From positions 1,963,293 to 1,968,720 of the forward strand of contig KE356579.1 of assembly GCA_000416085.1 (NCBI GenBank): a stretch of DNA of 5,428 bases, written 5' to 3'. The notes below the pieces were generated by a model. It ran no database searches. It was not told the DNA's origin and was given only the letters and a program-made list of their open reading frames with translations. This document shows, piece after piece, positions 1 to 5,414 of the stretch. This DNA comes from a halophilic archaeon J07HX64. Its GTDB lineage: Archaea > Halobacteriota > Halobacteria > Halobacteriales > Haloarculaceae. The number at the start of each line of letters is the position of its first letter. Position 1 is the first letter of the stretch. Position numbers and translations under genes: made by a program.

Positions 1-159
1 GGAGTTTGTCCTGAGGCTACGGGCCGGTCTCTGTGCAGTTCGGGTGCAAACTATCTGTTAAGCAGAATGGCTGTTCTGTTTGTTTCTGTACAGTACCCAG
101 GCGTCTGACCGTGGTGTGCAGGTCGGACAATCGGTTGCCTCCCCGGACACAGACAGCGG

Positions 160-1329
160 TCAGTCGGCGTCAGACGGGGCCGCGGCACAGTTGTTCGGTC
201 CGAGTTCCAGTTCGAACGCCTCCGCGTCGTCGGGGTGTCGCTGTCCGAGGTTGGTCGCCACGATAGCCTCGTGGTTGGCGGGTCGCGGCGGCACGTCCTC
301 GCGGAGTGTCTCGACGAACGCCTCGCGGGAGAGCGAGAGCATCTTGCGGTCGCGGAGTTCGTCGAGTCGGGCGGTGTAGGTGCCGTCGGATGCGGGGTCG
401 GTCGTCTCACCGCGGTGACCCGGGCAGACGAGCGTCTCGCCGGGGAGTGCGAGCAGGTCGCAGAGCGAGGTGTGGAGTCGGCGAGCGGCGCTCGCGGTTT
501 CCTGTCCGGCCTCAAGATCCGGCCGCGCGACACTCTCGATGAACAGTCCGTCACCGGTCAGGAGCAGGCACCCGCCGACCCGGAGCGCCGTCATGCCGGA
601 GGTGTGTCCGGGTGCGTGGACAGCCTCGACCGGGACGCGACCGACCCGGAGTGTGTCGTCGTCCGAGAGCAGTCGCAGTTCCTCGGGTTCCGCGAGTCCG
701 CGGTCCGTGGCAGGCGCCGGCATCACGCCCTCGACACCGTCCGCTGCCAGTCGACGCACCCCAGAGACGTGGTCGGCGTGGACGTGTGTGTCGATGGCGT
801 AGCTCAGCTCCGCACCACGCTCGCCGGCGTCGGTCACGTACCGCGTGGCGAACGCCCGGAGCGGGTCGACGACGGCCGCCTCACCCTCGTCGACGACGAG
901 ATATCCGAGACAGCCACTCGAGGGACGGACGTACTGCCAGACCCTGCCCGGCCCGTCGTAGCGACTCACCTCGACGGCGTCGTAGATTCGCGCCCAACCC
1001 TCCATCCCGTCTACGAGGTGCTCCACCTCGTAGCCACGCTCCGCCAGCACACCCGCGACGTACTCGCTCGACTTGCCGATTGCACAGACTGCCGTGACGA
1101 GACGGTCGGACGGGATCCCGTCGAGAACGTCCCTGTCCACGTCGGTCCCCCGGAACGCCGGGTACGGGGCGTTCAGCGTCGTGACGGTGTCGCCACTGAT
1201 CTGCCAGGCCTCGTGGGCCTCCGGGAGACGGGTGTCGAGCAGCGTCACCCGCTCCCCGTTGTCGATACGGCGTCGCAACTCCGAGGGGCTAACACTGTCG
1301 ACCTCCGCGGGCGGTGATGGAAACTCCAT
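160..1329 (-). CDS. Rhodanese / metallo-beta-lactamase fusion, persulfide dioxygenase-like
   Basis: This 389-residue protein probably acts on sulfane sulfur in the cytoplasm: the MBL part resembles ETHE1/CstB-type persulfide dioxygenases and the rhodanese part transfers sulfur. The N-terminal rhodanese domain (about residues 13-117) has LLDTRLPEAHEAW and the active loop CAIGKSS with Cys82 as the presumed sulfur carrier. The C-terminal MBL domain (about 130-310) has THVHADH (His182, His184, Asp186, His187), APGHTSG (His242), TGDGLFIESVARPDL (Asp260) and CPGH (His305), a complete metal-ligand set. The GD-LFIES-R-DL block is the ETHE1-like signature. The frame is open to 1491, but the upstream 54 residues are Arg/Ser/Thr-rich with no domain and little acidic character, so I chose the ATG at 1329. 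No signal peptide or membrane segment is seen. The exact substrate is inferred; a glyoxalase II-like or other thioester/persulfide hydrolase role is possible. It lies downstream of the UPF0058 gene on the same strand with a 212-bp gap, so co-transcription is uncertain. Confidence 0.9.
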   Translation of the reverse strand: MEFPSPPAEVDSVSPSELRRRIDNGERVTLLDTRLPEAHEAWQISGDTVTTLNAPYPAFRGTDVDRDVLDGIPSDRLVTAVCAIGKSSEYVAGVLAERGYEVEHLVDGMEGWARIYDAVEVSRYDGPGRVWQYVRPSSGCLGYLVVDEGEAAVVDPLRAFATRYVTDAGERGAELSYAIDTHVHADHVSGVRRLAADGVEGVMPAPATDRGLAEPEELRLLSDDDTLRVGRVPVEAVHAPGHTSGMTALRVGGCLLLTGDGLFIESVARPDLEAGQETASAARRLHTSLCDLLALPGETLVCPGHRGETTDPASDGTYTARLDELRDRKMLSLSREAFVETLREDVPPRPANHEAIVATNLGQRHPDDAEAFELELGPNNCAAAPSDAD

Positions 1330-1526
1330 GGTAGAGCTACGTGTCCCGTGTACTTCCCACCAGCGAAACAACCGACCGATCTGTTGCCTACAAGATCTTC
1401 GTCGAGGGTGAACAGTCGAACAGAGCGTGGGCAACAGGACAGACTGCCTGGCGACGTGCGGTGTGTCCGACCCGGTTACCCGGACCGACATCGACGCTGC
1501 TGTCGCTAAACGACGTTGGGTGTAGT

Positions 1527-1534
1527 GAAAAGAA
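1527..1534 (-). terminator. Possible T-rich terminator after the UPF0058 gene
   Basis: On the minus strand a TTCTTTTC run begins 7 bases after the TGA stop of the UPF0058 gene. Archaeal RNA polymerase commonly stops at T-rich non-template tracts without needing a hairpin. The position is right but the tract is short, so this is a weak call. Confidence 0.3.
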
Positions 1535-1541
1535 CACTCGC

Positions 1542-1781
1542 TCAGTCCGCGGCAGTCGGGACCGGTTCGGTCTCTTCAGTCTCGGACATCTCCGATGTGA
1601 TGCCCTTTGCGAGCGCGAAAACAGCGTCTTTGTGATCTGTTTTAGACTTGTGAATCGATGTCGGTTGTACACCGAGTGAGGGGTACCGGTCGTGGTCAAC
1701 CGCCTCTCCGGTTTCCTCCTCGTAGTGATTCTGCACCTGTGCAAGCAGGCCGTGAAGGTGGATGAGTTCCTGCTTTTTCAT
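1542..1781 (-). CDS. UPF0058 family small protein
   Basis: This is a 79-residue protein of the archaeal UPF0058 family, whose biochemical function is not known to me. The sequence opens with MKKQELIHLHGLLAQV, which is the family hallmark, and continues with a PTSIHKSKTDHKDAVFALAKG block (about residues 40-60). The repeated His residues (8, 10, 30, 44, 50) could bind metal, but that is inference. The C-terminal tail (about 62-79) is Glu/Thr/Pro-rich and probably disordered. A GTG two codons upstream (1787) is an alternative start. I prefer the ATG at 1781 because it begins the conserved block and lies about 30 bases downstream of a TATA-like palindrome, which fits a leaderless transcript. No membrane segment or signal peptide is present. 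The protein is soluble and acidic, as expected for a haloarchaeon. Confidence 0.88.
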   Translation of the reverse strand: MKKQELIHLHGLLAQVQNHYEEETGEAVDHDRYPSLGVQPTSIHKSKTDHKDAVFALAKGITSEMSETEETEPVPTAAD

Positions 1782-1804
1782 GGTCACATACGTATATACA
1801 CCCG

Positions 1805-1818
1805 AGGGTTATAACCCT
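1805..1818 (-). promoter_or_regulatory. TATA box within a 14-bp perfect palindrome, promoter of the UPF0058 gene
   Basis: AGGGTTATAACCCT is a perfect palindrome whose TTATAA core centres about 30 bases upstream of the ATG at 1781. That is close to the usual archaeal spacing from box A to the start of a leaderless transcript. The dyad symmetry around the TATA box suggests it could also be an operator for a dimeric repressor. A second AT-rich stretch (GTATATACGTATG on the minus strand, about 1787-1799) lies between it and the start codon. Confidence 0.5.
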
Positions 1819-1885
1819 GCTCTGAGAGTCGTTAACACACTACCCCAGAACCGAGTGAACCGGCAGGACAGCACCGTCTGCGGTT

Positions 1886-1914
1886 ATATCCAGGAACGAG
1901 ATATCCAGGGAACG
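1886..1914. repeat. Short imperfect tandem repeat ATATCCAGG(G)AACG
   Basis: ATATCCAGGAACG (1886-1898) is repeated as ATATCCAGGGAACG (1901-1914), differing by one inserted G. The repeat period is about one and a half helical turns. It could be a pair of protein-binding half sites or a chance duplication. It lies about 70-100 bases upstream of the UPF0058 promoter palindrome. Confidence 0.55.
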
Positions 1915-1979
1915 GGATAGCTGTGGTTGTGTTCGATTCTGAGAGAGTCGCTGTATCGACAGAGCTGTCAGCACGGCTG

Positions 1980-1987
1980 AAAAATAA
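1980..1987 (-). terminator. Possible T-rich terminator for the gatCA transcript
   Basis: On the minus strand TTATTTTT is the longest T tract found downstream of gatA in this gap. It lies about 360 bases after the gatA stop, so the transcript would carry a long 3' untranslated region. The assignment is weak because there is no dyad beside it and earlier stops cannot be excluded. Confidence 0.25.
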
Positions 1988-2349
1988 GAGAGCAGAGACG
2001 AAAGTTGGCGGGGCCCTGTACAGAGAGCACAGACTGAACTGTCGGTATCCCGAGAGCGCTGGTGACGCAAGCGTTATCATGTGAGCTAACGCACTGATTC
2101 GGCGTGATACAGTAGGGGGTCGCCGGACACGGGTTCGAGGGCCTCACCGGGAGTCAACTCGGTGTGGGGGAAGTGGACCAAACAGAGTGCCGGTACCGCC
2201 CGCTCAGGTTCGCCGAGATGAGCAGGCGGCTCCCGGTGGCCCGGGGGGTACCCCGACGTGTCGCGGTAACGGCCGGCGGATAGACCTCGGGGCACACCCG
2301 TCGGTGGCGGGGCGGTGCTGTTGCTCGTGCTCCGAGGACAGCGGGACAC

Positions 2350-3627
2350 TCAGGCGAGTGCACTGCCGGCACGGATGATCGCCTTCTCGCCGAACGCGGG
2401 ACCGACGAGCTGCATCCCGACAGGCAGACCGTCCGTCTCGCCGACGGGGACCGAGATGGCGGGGAGATTGGCCAGGTTGACCGGTGTGGTGTTCGCGTCG
2501 GCGAGGTACATCTTCAGCGGGTCGTCGAGACTCTCACCGAGTTCGAACGGTGTCACCGGCATCGTCGGCGAGGCGAGCACGTCCACCGTCTCGAACGCCG
2601 AGTCGAAGTCCTGCTGGACCCAGGCGCGGGCATCCTGTGCCTTCTTGTAGTATTTCTCCTGATAACCCGCCGAGAGTGCGTAGGTGCCGAGCAGAACCCG
2701 GCGTTTGACCTCCTCGCCGAACCCCTCCTCGCGGGAGCGGGCGAAGGTCTCGTTCCAGTCACCCTCGTAGCCCCCGGAGACACCGTATCTGACCCCATCG
2801 TAGCGGGCCAGGTTCGAGGAGGCCTCACCCATCGCGATGACGTAGTACGCCTCCACCGCGTGTTCGACACTCGGCAGACTCACCGCCTCGTGGGTCGCGC
2901 CGGCGGCCTCCAGGTCGTCGATAGCGGCCCAGAACTGCTCGCGAACACCCTCCTCGGCCCCCTCGACGAGCTCTGTCGGCACACCGACCGAGAGCCCGTC
3001 GACATCGCCGTCGGCGGCAGCCGCGAAGTCGTAGTCAGTGCCGTGGTCGGTTGCGTCGCGGGTCGTCGCGTCCTGACTGTCCGGCCCGGCGATAACCTCG
3101 AGCAGTTCGGCGGCCTCCGCGACGGTAGGCGCGATAGGGCCGACCTGCTCCAGACTGTTCGCGTACGCGACCAGCCCGTACCGGGAGACCAGCCCGTATG
3201 TCGGTTTGATGCCGACGACACCACAGAAAGCGGCCGGACACCGGACCGACCCGCCGGTGTCGGTGCCGAGCGCGAGGTCGGCGTCACCCGCCGCGACGAC
3301 CGCCGCCGACCCACCCGAGGAACCGCCGGGAACGTGTCCCGGTGCGGCGGGGTTCTCGACCGGGCCGAACGCCGATGTCTCTGTTGTCGTGCCCATCCCG
3401 AACTCGTCCATGTTCGTCTTCCCGGGGATCGTTGCGCCGGCGTTTTTTACTCGCTCGACCACTGTCGCGTCGAACGGTGGGACGTACTCCGCGAGCATCG
3501 CCGACCCGCAGGTCGTCCGGACACCCTCTGTCGAGAGATTGTCCTTCACCGCGACTGTCGTGCCCGCCAGCGGACCGTTCGCTGCGCCCCCGATCTCGGT
3601 CTCGGTGATGTAGCCGTTGTGCTCCAT
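2350..3627 (-). CDS. gatA: Asp-tRNA(Asn)/Glu-tRNA(Gln) amidotransferase subunit A
   Basis: GatA is the glutaminase subunit of the GatCAB amidotransferase. It releases ammonia from glutamine, which GatB uses to convert Asp-tRNA(Asn) to Asn-tRNA(Asn), or Glu-tRNA(Gln) to Gln-tRNA(Gln). In archaea GatDE serves the glutamine route, so the asparagine route is the likelier main job. The 425-residue protein carries the amidase-signature triad: Lys28 in TVAVKDN, the cis-Ser Ser103 in PGGSSGGSAA, and the nucleophile Ser127 in GTDTGGSVRCPAAFCGVVG. The Lys-Ser-Ser spacing (75 and 24 residues) matches what I recall for bacterial GatA. The protein lacks the roughly 50-residue N-terminal segment of bacterial GatA, which as I recall is normal for haloarchaeal versions. 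The C-terminal part (PTMPVTPFELGE, TTPVNLANLPAISVPVG, PVGMQLVGPAFGEKAIIRA) is complete. The ATG follows the gatC stop by one base, implying translational coupling. gatB is not in the window. Confidence 0.97.
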   Translation of the reverse strand: MEHNGYITETEIGGAANGPLAGTTVAVKDNLSTEGVRTTCGSAMLAEYVPPFDATVVERVKNAGATIPGKTNMDEFGMGTTTETSAFGPVENPAAPGHVPGGSSGGSAAVVAAGDADLALGTDTGGSVRCPAAFCGVVGIKPTYGLVSRYGLVAYANSLEQVGPIAPTVAEAAELLEVIAGPDSQDATTRDATDHGTDYDFAAAADGDVDGLSVGVPTELVEGAEEGVREQFWAAIDDLEAAGATHEAVSLPSVEHAVEAYYVIAMGEASSNLARYDGVRYGVSGGYEGDWNETFARSREEGFGEEVKRRVLLGTYALSAGYQEKYYKKAQDARAWVQQDFDSAFETVDVLASPTMPVTPFELGESLDDPLKMYLADANTTPVNLANLPAISVPVGETDGLPVGMQLVGPAFGEKAIIRAGSALA

Positions 3628-3628
3628 C

Positions 3629-3958
3629 TCAGGAGACCCGCGGCCCCTTGAACTGCCCGTCCTCGGTTTCGGAGGCGTTCTCGAGCGCTGCCTCGCGGTC
3701 GAGGCTCTCGGCCACCTCGTCGGGGCGCATCACGTTCGTCAGTTCGGGGTCGCGCTCGATCTCCGGCACCTCGTCGAGCGTCTCGAAGTACTCCAGAATG
3801 TCCGTAAACTGCTCGACGAAGCGCTCGCGCTCGCCCGCCGCCAGGTCCACCCGCGCCAGACCGGCGACGTGTTCGACTGTCCCGGCGTCGACCGCCTCCG
3901 CGTCGGAGCCGCCCTCTGTTGCGGTCTCAGACTCTGTCTCCGCTGTGTCGTCTGTCAT
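3629..3958 (-). CDS. gatC: Asp-tRNA(Asn)/Glu-tRNA(Gln) amidotransferase subunit C
   Basis: GatC is the small subunit that wraps around GatA and GatB and stabilises the GatCAB complex. The 109-residue protein has the family core VEHVAGLARVDL (28-39), FTDILEYFETLDEVPEI (51-67), NVMRPDEV (75-82) and the C-terminal FKGPRVS, which matches the conserved end of the family. Residues 1-26 form a Thr/Glu/Asp/Ala-rich tail before the conserved core; it is probably disordered and makes the protein slightly longer than usual. The frame stays open upstream to 4051, but those 31 extra residues are not acidic or conserved and would run through the promoter region. The ATG at 3958 is also placed correctly for a leaderless transcript. 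It forms an operon with gatA, with one base between the TGA and the gatA ATG. Confidence 0.95.
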   Translation of the reverse strand: MTDDTAETESETATEGGSDAEAVDAGTVEHVAGLARVDLAAGERERFVEQFTDILEYFETLDEVPEIERDPELTNVMRPDEVAESLDREAALENASETEDGQFKGPRVS

Positions 3959-3980
3959 GGATATCAGCAGTGGCGTGCCG

Positions 3981-3995
3981 GGAGTAAGCGTTTCG
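3981..3995 (-). promoter_or_regulatory. Likely gatCA promoter (BRE-like plus weak box A)
   Basis: On the minus strand CGAAACGCTTACTCC contains a CGAAA-type BRE-like element followed by a weak TTAC box, centred about 27 bases upstream of the gatC ATG. This fits leaderless transcription starting at or next to the ATG. The box is GC-rich compared with consensus, so the call is tentative. It lies in the 82-bp divergent region shared with the PAP2 gene. Confidence 0.4.
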
Positions 3996-4376
3996 GTGCG
4001 ACCGCACCGGGCAGACAGAAGAACAAAGAGGTCCCCGGGCGTGAGTCGCACAAGGGTGCTCTTCGAGGAGAGTCACATCGAGACGGTCCGCGAACCGCTC
4101 CCGGAGTGGGGGGTCGACGCCTTCGCCGCAATCACGAATCTCGGTGACCCGCTCGTGTTCATCCTGCTCGTGTCGCTGGTGTACTGGCTGACCGACCACG
4201 CGACGGGTCTCCGGGTGATCGCCGCGCTGTTACTCGTGTTCGGGTTGAGGACCGGACTAAAGGAACTGCTCGCTGTCGAACGGCCGCCGCCGGCGGTCCG
4301 GGCGATCGAGGCGGAGGGGTTCGGTATCCCCAGCGGTCACGCCGCAGGGTCGACCGCCGTCTACAGAGATACAGCC

Positions 4377-4457
4377 AGAGTGCCTCGGGGTCGCACGGAA
4401 ATCAAAGATTTCCGCGATGAGGAAAGACGCAGTCTCTCGAACCAGTTGACCCCGAGG
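4377..4457 (+). repeat. Left-end nested hairpins of the element
   Basis: CCTCGGGGTC (4383-4392) is the exact reverse complement of GACCCCGAGG (4448-4457), a 10-bp stem enclosing 55 bases. Within it CGGAAATC (4396-4403) pairs perfectly with GATTTCCG (4407-4414) around an AAA loop. The AGAG at 4377-4380 just 5' of the outer stem is the proposed left guide sequence. A shorter alternative, GTGC (4380-4383) with GCAC (4393-4396), competes with the outer stem. Confidence 0.7.
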
Positions 4458-4503
4458 GTGAATCGCGTAAGTTATACACTGTATGCCAACATATTGAAAC
4501 GTA

Positions 4504-4555
4504 CAGTTGCGACGCGGATTGAAGACCTCAATCCGAAGCAACTGCCGGCAGTTGC
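4504..4555 (+). repeat. Internal alternative hairpins with an 18-bp perfect palindrome
   Basis: CAGTTGC (4504-4510) pairs with GCAACTG (4538-4544) over an inner stem CGGATTGA (4515-4522) / TCAATCCG (4528-4535) with loop AGACC. The same GCAACTG is also the left half of GCAACTGCCGGCAGTTGC (4538-4555), a perfect 18-bp palindrome. One segment can therefore pair with either flanking copy of CAGTTGC, giving two mutually exclusive folds in single-stranded DNA or RNA. Confidence 0.7.
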
Positions 4556-4693
4556 GAAGAGATGCGACACCTCTCAAAACGCTGCGACAGCAGATGAGAC
4601 GGGTGTTGTCGGGCGGGGTGGAGCCGCCGACCCTCACGGACACCGGGCGTTCGGGTGTTAATTTCAGCTGACCCATCTCGGGAAGGTCGAGGG

Positions 4694-4704
4694 GAATTAA
4701 ATTC
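4694..4704 (+). promoter_or_regulatory. AT-rich box inside the element, possible outward promoter
   Basis: GAATTAAATTC sits in otherwise GC-rich DNA about 33 bases upstream of a GTG at 4732 that opens a frame running through the right end of the element into the second part of the PAP2 gene (stop at 5313). The spacing allows a near-leaderless transcript. It may instead be a structural feature of the element. Confidence 0.25.
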
Positions 4705-4749
4705 GCCTGCGACGGCACGGCCTGGTTTTGGGTGCGCGGTCAAGACGGC

Positions 4750-4782
4750 GAAGCCGCGGGGCTTGCCCTCGCGGTACTTCAC
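4750..4782 (+). repeat. Right-end hairpin with bulged T and terminal TCAC
   Basis: CCGCG (4754-4758) pairs with CGCGG (4770-4774) and GGG (4759-4761) with CCC (4766-4768) around a CTTG loop, leaving T4769 bulged out. Eight bases, TACTTCAC, separate the stem from the right border. Y1 transposases of the IS608 type recognise imperfect subterminal hairpins with an unpaired T, so the shape fits. GAAG at 4750-4753, directly 5' of the stem, is the proposed right guide. Confidence 0.7.
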
Positions 4783-5384
4783 GGGAGTCTCGCCGTGCTG
4801 TACGAGTGGGGCTCGCGCCGGCGCAGATACGTTGTCGCGGCGGGACTGGCGGGGCTGGTCTCGCTCTGGCGGGTTGTCGTCGGGGTCCACTACCTCGTGG
4901 ACGTTCTCGCGGGTATCGCGCTCGGACTGGTGGTTGTTGGGCTCGTCGCCCGCGACCGGGAGCGCGCCGGTGCCGTTCTTGCGGTCGGTGGGGCGACCGC
5001 GCTTTTCGGGGCCTGGCGCAGCGGGTTCAGCTACGAACCGGGTCTCCTGCTCGTCGGCGGCGCGGCGGCGGCGCTCGGGGGCTGGTACGCCGTCAGACCG
5101 CTCCCGAGTCCACCCCGGCGCGTGATGGCCGCCTGTAGCGCCGTTGCGCTCCCGGTGGTTGTCGGTATCTCCGCTCTCGGTGTCTCGGTGTTCGACTCAC
5201 CCGCGGCGCTCGTCGTCTCGACTGCCGTGGCGATGACTGTCGTGCTCTCCCTGCCGCTGGCCGGCGACGCAGTTGCGACACGGCTGACACGGCGCGAGCG
5301 CGGACAGACCTAACCGCTCGCACCCCCCGAGCCCGCACACAGTCGGCTGCTCGCGTCTGTGTCGACCGCACGCTCCCGGGATGA

Positions 5385-5389
5385 TTTTT
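5385..5389 (+). promoter_or_regulatory. T-rich box: possible promoter of the next gene or terminator of the PAP2 gene
   Basis: TTTTT lies about 28 bases upstream of the ATG at 5415, where an archaeal box A would be expected. It is also 72 bases after the PAP2 stop codon and could end that transcript. Upstream of it ACACAG (5337-5342) can pair with CTGTGT (5357-5362), a weak dyad. I cannot separate the two roles. Confidence 0.3.
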
Positions 5390-5414
5390 GTGCACCACAT
5401 CCGTAGTCCGTGGT

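Larger units (their letters stand above)
1819..2349. other. Region of about 530 bp without a convincing gene
   Basis: Open frames here (for example minus-strand 1832-2080 and 2086-2349) lack the acidic composition and strong GC3 bias of neighbouring genes and show no family motif that I recognise. Base composition changes along the stretch: roughly 1819-2090 is relatively AT-rich with a short tandem repeat and an A/T tract, while 2095-2349 is GC-rich like coding DNA. The GC-rich half might be a decayed gene or simply long 3' flank of gatA. The 2086-2349 frame is the direct in-frame continuation of gatA after its TGA, ending at a TAG. Confidence 0.5.
4365..4782 (+). mobile_element. Non-autonomous IS200/IS605-type element (PATE/MITE-like), 418 bp
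   Basis: The borders follow from the PAP2 reading frame: TAVY ends at 4364 and GSLAVLYEWG resumes at 4783. The insert directly follows CTAC and ends in TCAC, with no target-site duplication and no terminal inverted repeats. This is the style of Y1-transposase (IS200/IS605) elements, which insert 3' of a specific tetranucleotide. Each end has a subterminal hairpin, the right one with a bulged T. By the IS608 rule as I recall it (guide bases 1 and 2 pair with cleavage-site bases 2 and 1), AGAG at 4377-4380 matches CTAC and GAAG at 4750-4753 matches TCAC. No transposase gene fits in the insert. A stretch at about 4468-4520 reads VSYTLYANILKRTVATRIEDL, which might be a scrap of a tnpB start, but I cannot confirm this. 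It would need a transposase supplied in trans. Haloarchaeal PATEs (palindrome-associated transposable elements) are the closest known class. Confidence 0.75.
4041..5313 (+). pseudogene. PAP2-superfamily membrane phosphatase, split by an inserted element
   Basis: Joining 4041-4364 to 4783-5313 gives a continuous 284-residue integral membrane phosphatase of the PAP2 (type 2 phosphatidic acid phosphatase) superfamily, which dephosphorylates lipid phosphates or related substrates. The three catalytic motifs are present: KELLAVERP (Lys74, Arg81, Pro82) and IPSGH (Ser98, His100) in the first part, and WRVVVGVHYLVD (Arg138, His144, Asp148) in the second. The usual Ser before the motif-3 Arg is Trp here. 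Hydrophobic segments lie near residues 36-50, 57-71, 121-134, 149-163, and then about four more to the C-terminus. The GTG at 4041 is chosen because it begins a plausible N-terminus; the GTG at 4056 is an alternative. The insert of 418 bp shifts the frame by +1, and the original frame ends at the TAA at 4659-4661. Both halves look undecayed, which suggests a recent insertion. An intact product would need precise excision of the insert. Confidence 0.88.

Noticed and set aside
1..159. Possible gene or RNA at the left edge
   Set aside because: Frames are short and broken, and only weak dyads such as CAGAA/TTCTG are present; nothing can be assigned.
235..1317. A 360-codon open frame on the plus strand
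   Set aside because: It lies opposite the rhodanese-MBL gene and has no recognisable domain. Long antisense frames are usual in GC-rich haloarchaeal genes.
1330..1491. N-terminal extension of the rhodanese-MBL protein
   Set aside because: The 54 extra residues are basic and Ser/Thr-rich with no domain, unlike the acidic body of the protein, so I start the gene at the ATG at 1329.
1832..2080. An 82-codon minus-strand frame (and an overlapping 76-codon one)
   Set aside because: The composition is not haloarchaeal (few acidic residues, many Ser/Cys/Pro), there is no motif, and the tandem repeat lies within it.
1923..2083. A 53-codon plus-strand frame starting at GTG (VVVFDSERVAVSTELSARL...)
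   Set aside because: It reads somewhat protein-like, but its third-position GC is only about half, and no promoter or homologue is evident.
2860..3651. A 263-codon open frame on the plus strand
   Set aside because: It is antisense to gatA, Arg-rich rather than acidic, and has no family motif.
4425..4446. T-loop-like GGTTCGAG on the minus strand within the element, suggesting a tRNA fragment
   Set aside because: No acceptor, D or anticodon arm surrounds it.
4257..4718. A 153-codon minus-strand frame across the element
   Set aside because: It runs antisense into the PAP2 first half and crosses the element border, so it cannot be a gene of the element.
4365..4782. Self-splicing intron or intein as the explanation for the split PAP2 gene
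   Set aside because: The insert has in-frame stops and a length not divisible by three, which excludes an intein. I see no group I or II intron core or archaeal bulge-helix-bulge at the borders, and the ends fit an IS200/IS605-type element better.
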